In this document: in pieces, positions 14,677-16,658 of the stretch
Layout: every line of letters starts with the position of its first letter
Position numbering within the stretch: position 1 is the first letter of the stretch
Assembly: GCA_002309575.1 (NCBI GenBank)
Contig: DBXP01000003.1
Coordinates: 1-16,658 of the forward strand
Direction: 5' to 3'
DNA: 16,658 bases
DNA from: a bacterium UBP6_UBA1209
GTDB taxonomy: Bacteria; UBP6; UBA1177
Program-made: the position numbers and the translations under genes
Notes under the pieces: model-generated
Told to the model about the DNA's origin: nothing
Seen by the model: the letters and a program-made list of their open reading frames with translations, nothing else
Databases searched by the model: none

Positions 14677-14704
14677 AATATATTTGGTATGGAACGAATG
14701 TCCA
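14677..14704 (-). promoter_or_regulatory. Candidate sigma-70-type promoter of the nadB operon
   Basis: The minus strand has TGGACA (14699-14704; five of six match TTGACA) and TATATT (14677-14682; four of six match TATAAT) separated by 16 bases. Transcription would begin near 14670, giving a leader of about 30 bases that includes the GGAGG at 14648-14652. Confidence 0.45.
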
Positions 14705-14758
14705 TTTAAAAGAACAATCCCTGAGCGGATGATTTGCCGGCTCTGTCGATACAAATTT

Positions 14759-14806
14759 TGCGGATTTCCGCATTTTTGGCTGAAAAAATTTTGCGATTTT
14801 CCGCAA
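14759..14806. promoter_or_regulatory. Pair of similar inverted repeats upstream of nadB: operators or weak terminators
   Basis: TGCGGATTTCCGCA (14759-14772) is an inverted repeat with 6-base arms, and TTGCGATTTTCCGCAA (14791-14806) has 5-base arms. Both follow TTTTGCG starts spaced 33 bases apart (14756 and 14789), about three helical turns, which suits side-by-side binding by a dimeric regulator. However, each also ends next to a T-run: TTTTT after the first on the plus strand, and AATTTTTT after the second on the minus strand. They could therefore be weak terminators separating the AT-rich cluster from nadB. The repeats are seen; the choice between roles is open. Confidence 0.4.
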
Positions 14807-14875
14807 GTATGCTGTAACACATTGTTTTTGCTAAGAATTCCTTATCTGTATTCAGATTGAAACCGGCATCGCTCT

Positions 14876-15019
14876 CTATGAACGTGAAAAAAGCGCGAAA
14901 TAATCGAACCTTACAAGGATGATTGCGGTTTGACTATTGCACACTTTTTGGGAGAATTTTTCTGTCAGAAATGGTTGACCACTATACTTTGCGCCAGTCG
15001 TTGTTACGTTCAATTTCAT
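14876..15019 (-). pseudogene. Possible 47-residue remnant, faintly PilZ-like
   Basis: A short frame starts at the ATG at 15017-15019 and stops at 14876, with no ribosome binding site upstream. Its pattern, G-x-x-x-x-G-Q-P-F-x-T-E-K-F then a small-residue segment leading into a hydrophobic strand AIILVRF, resembles the pattern seen in PilZ-like domains (GtDxxGxpFxExT ... GAxixL). If so, only the first part of the domain is left. The match is an impression from reading and could be chance. It may be debris from insertion of the AT-rich cluster. Confidence 0.2.
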
Positions 15020-15040
15020 TAATAATTCTAAGCATTCAGT

Positions 15041-15325
15041 TTAAAATAAAATAGCAGTCAATATATCTGTTACAGCTGTTAGCACTCCGGCATATACCCA
15101 CGACAAAAAGAATGTTGCAATTATGGCAACTTTTCTGTTTTCGAGTTCTTTTACAAAAAAGCTAGCCGTAAAAAATATTTCAAAAATCATAAAAATAGCT
15201 CCGATAAGCATATATCCGATAAAATTTTCCCCGCTTGTTCCTTCGATCATTGAGTTTATGATTATGGAGCAGTCCCAATATATCGCGAGCGAAAGTAGGT
15301 ATATTTTGAATAAATTATTTCTCAT
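15041..15325 (-). CDS. Small membrane protein, three predicted helices
   Basis: This 94-residue protein has hydrophobic segments at about 7-25, 36-57 and 65-93, with charged residues confined to short connections (KELENRK at about 59-65). The start has AAAGGAG four bases upstream. It lies 19 bases after the stop of the preceding membrane protein and is last in the AT-rich operon. I do not recognise the family. Position after an ankyrin protein and beside another small membrane protein would fit a transferred accessory cassette, but no function can be assigned. Confidence 0.7.
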   Translation of the reverse strand: MRNNLFKIYLLSLAIYWDCSIIINSMIEGTSGENFIGYMLIGAIFMIFEIFFTASFFVKELENRKVAIIATFFLSWVYAGVLTAVTDILTAILF

Positions 15326-15344
15326 TCAACTCCTTTCTATCTTT

Positions 15345-15665
15345 CTATCTGGTATGACCAAAAATGCAGATGAGTAAAAAAATAAAAAACAGCCTCAAAC
15401 AAAATAGCGTGACAGCTGTCTTTCTTAAGTCATTTATTCTACGTACAAAACTTGATATTATATAACCTGCATGAACAAGTAGAAAAAATGGAATGCCGCC
15501 AATTAATAAGATAGAACCTAATATACTACATGATTTAGATGGACTGAATCCGAACAAAATTCCAAAAAAAACCATCAAATAAGTAAGCTCTGAAAAAATA
15601 ATAAAAATATATAGTGTCGGGTTGCTGTTTATTTTTTCCATGATTCTGTCAATTATCTTAGCCAT
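15345..15665 (-). CDS. Small membrane protein, three predicted helices
   Basis: This 106-residue protein has a basic/amphipathic N-terminus (MAKIIDRIMEK) and hydrophobic segments at about 18-41, 46-71 and 84-104, with a basic loop RRINDLRK between the second and third. Its GGAGG (15673-15677) is seven bases before the ATG and lies inside the previous gene, whose last codons overlap this start by 13 bases, so translation is probably coupled. It is not obviously homologous to the 94-residue membrane protein downstream, though size and topology are alike. Function unknown. Confidence 0.7.
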   Translation of the reverse strand: MAKIIDRIMEKINSNPTLYIFIIFSELTYLMVFFGILFGFSPSKSCSILGSILLIGGIPFFLLVHAGYIISSFVRRINDLRKTAVTLFCLRLFFIFLLICIFGHTR

Positions 15666-15844
15666 GGATCAACCTCCGGCTGAATAAACCCACTTTGCTG
15701 CCACTTTTCATAAGTCGTAGCATCGTAACCATATTCAGCACCGGGAACAAATGGGTTCCTATAGATCATAGGTTTCCCTGAGCCATTATTTCCGTCAAAC
15801 AAGATGGTTTTCAATGGGTCTTTGTTCACATAATATGACTTCAC
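15653..15844 (-). CDS. Hypothetical 63-residue soluble protein with GTG start
   Basis: The start codon is GTG, overlapping the TGA of the ankyrin gene by four bases (GTGA), with GGAG seven bases upstream at 15852-15855. The product is polar, rich in Gly, Pro, Tyr and Asn, with no signal peptide or membrane segment. Notable segments are DGNNGSGKPMIYRNP and PEVDPWLR at the C-terminus. I do not recognise it. Its composition resembles the C-terminal part of a larger secreted or toxin protein more than a free-standing regulator, but coupling on both sides and a proper ribosome site argue that it is expressed as it stands. Confidence 0.6.
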   Translation of the reverse strand: MKSYYVNKDPLKTILFDGNNGSGKPMIYRNPFVPGAEYGYDATTYEKWQQSGFIQPEVDPWLR

Positions 15845-16658
15845 TCTTTCGCTCCGTATTTTCTCAACATTGATTCAATATTTTTAGCTTCCTTTTGTTT
15901 GGCAAGTGAAAGCGGATTGCAATTTCTCTGATTTTGCGAATTAGGATTTGCCCCGTTCTTCAAAAGCAATTCCAATGTTCTCTCAAAACCGCAGTCTGCT
16001 GCTGCATAAAGTGCCGTTAAGCCATCCTGATCAACGGTATTGAGGTCAAGAGATCGTAAATCTATGTTTTTCAGCGTATTAAGAACAAAATCCTCTTCTT
16101 TAAAGAACTTTGCTGAATATATCAGCCTTTTGACAAAAAGGTTTTTGTCTTTTTTACATTTTAAAGTCTTGAAGTAATCGTAATCGTAATTTTTAAAGAA
16201 ATAGGTCTCCGGTTTGACAACAGAAAAATCACCTTTTGTCAATAAAACAGTTTCTTTGGCAATACAAGCTTCATTTTGTTCCATAACCTTTTCATCAAAA
16301 CCAATAGTAACTGCAGCCTTTTTATTTACCGGAAAATTCGGAATAATCTCAAGAACTTGATCTCCATAATTGATAGAATTGGAAGTAGTTATAAAATTGT
16401 GGTTTCTTTCCCATTTCATTCGTGTGTGGGAATCTGTATCTTCGGAATATTCAATATATTCCAAACTGTGATCCGTGAAAAAAATTATCTCCTGAACGAA
16501 TCCACATTCACAAAATGTGTTGTATTTACCTGTTGGCTCCAGAGTCATACAGTGATCATAAACATTGTCATAAAGAGGAAGGTATGCCGGTATCATTACG
16601 AGATACAAGATTACAGCAAATGTTGTGATTATGACATTCAGCACTTTTGAACGCTTTT
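15841..16658 (-). CDS. Membrane-anchored ankyrin-repeat protein, 5' end outside the window
   Basis: At least 267 residues are present. The frame stays open to the window edge, with codons for K-R-S-K before the GTG at 16644; that GTG has no ribosome site, so the true start is probably outside. A hydrophobic segment follows (about 3-24, VIITTFAVILYLVMIPAYL), preceded by basic residues, as in a signal anchor. The central part (about 40-190) is an unrecognised, largely beta-strand-like region with cysteines at 32, 45, 47, 127 and 163. Residues about 200-267 hold one clear ankyrin repeat (DQDGLTALYAAADCGFERT..LLLKNGANPN) and a second degenerate one. The DNA is very AT-rich (about 23% GC in 16141-16200). 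It heads a tightly overlapped operon. Ankyrin proteins of this size occur as immunity or accessory proteins, but the role here is not shown. Confidence 0.75.
   Translation of the reverse strand, partial: KRSKVLNVIITTFAVILYLVMIPAYLPLYDNVYDHCMTLEPTGKYNTFCECGFVQEIIFFTDHSLEYIEYSEDTDSHTRMKWERNHNFITTSNSINYGDQVLEIIPNFPVNKKAAVTIGFDEKVMEQNEACIAKETVLLTKGDFSVVKPETYFFKNYDYDYFKTLKCKKDKNLFVKRLIYSAKFFKEEDFVLNTLKNIDLRSLDLNTVDQDGLTALYAAADCGFERTLELLLKNGANPNSQNQRNCNPLSLAKQKEAKNIESMLRKYGAKE
15852..15855 (-). promoter_or_regulatory. Ribosome binding site supporting the GTG start at 15844
   Basis: GGAG is placed seven bases before the GTG that overlaps the preceding TGA stop. No in-frame ATG is close by, so this site decides the start of the 63-residue gene. 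Confidence 0.55.

Larger units (their letters stand above)
14641..15040. other. 400-base intergenic region between nadB and the AT-rich cluster
   Basis: This is the longest stretch without a confident gene. It contains, from right to left, a possible 47-codon remnant frame (14876-15019), two similar inverted repeats (14759-14806) and a possible nadB promoter (14677-14704). Base composition shifts across it, from the GC-moderate nadB side to the AT-rich side. I see no tRNA and no riboswitch-like fold. Confidence 0.6.

Noticed and set aside
16642..16644. GTG at 16644 as true start of the ankyrin protein
   Set aside because: There is no ribosome site before it, and the frame continues upstream with basic codons typical of the positive end of a signal anchor, so the start is probably beyond the window.

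Overview
This looks like bacterial chromosome from a Gram-negative lineage rich in large surface lipoproteins. Three of the four GC-moderate genes encode lipoproteins whose lipobox cysteine is followed by an Asp/Thr/Glu-rich spacer (TDTD-type). The largest also carries CGNG/CGDG cysteine-rich (DUF4215-like) segments and many Lcl C-terminal (DUF1566) domains. Such proteins are common in Myxococcota and other former Deltaproteobacteria, so I lean that way, but no rRNA or other phylogenetic marker is present and the assignment is only an inference. Every gene I support lies on the minus strand, so transcription runs from right to left.

Layout. (1) Positions 1-111 hold nested inverted repeats beyond the 3' end of the giant gene. 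(2) Positions 112-9165 are one uninterrupted gene for a 3017-residue modular lipoprotein. In order it has a lipobox, an acidic spacer, a carboxypeptidase-regulatory-like beta domain, a ZU5-like beta sandwich containing an array of GGDPIM hexapeptides, a long helical region, further beta sandwiches, DUF4215-like Cys-rich segments, and four about-292-residue modules each with two Lcl/DUF1566 domains, separated by EGF-like and Trp/Cys-rich repeats. (3) Positions 9305-13026 hold two paralogous serine beta-lactamase-like (PF00144-type) lipoproteins in tandem, each with an unrecognised C-terminal domain containing six conserved cysteines. (4) Positions 13039-14640 are nadB (L-aspartate oxidase). Gaps of 12 and 23 bases suggest that nadB and the two hydrolases are one transcription unit, with the giant gene 139 bases further on. 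(5) Positions 14641-15040 are intergenic, with a possible nadB promoter, a pair of similar inverted repeats and a possible gene remnant. (6) Positions 15041-16658 are a markedly AT-rich cluster of four overlapping or closely spaced genes: an ankyrin-repeat membrane-anchored protein cut by the window edge, a 63-residue protein starting with GTG, and two small three-helix membrane proteins. I recognise no function for that cluster; its composition suggests transfer.

How the genes fit together. The giant lipoprotein is best read as a cell-surface adhesin: the Lcl C-terminal domain binds glycosaminoglycans in Legionella. The two hydrolases are probably envelope-anchored enzymes acting on cell-wall peptides, esters or similar substrates. 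Their linkage to nadB, a cytoplasmic NAD biosynthesis enzyme, has no obvious explanation. The strongest candidates for something undescribed are the GGDPIM array inside the ZU5-like domain, the six-cysteine hydrolase C-terminal domain, and the AT-rich four-gene cluster.
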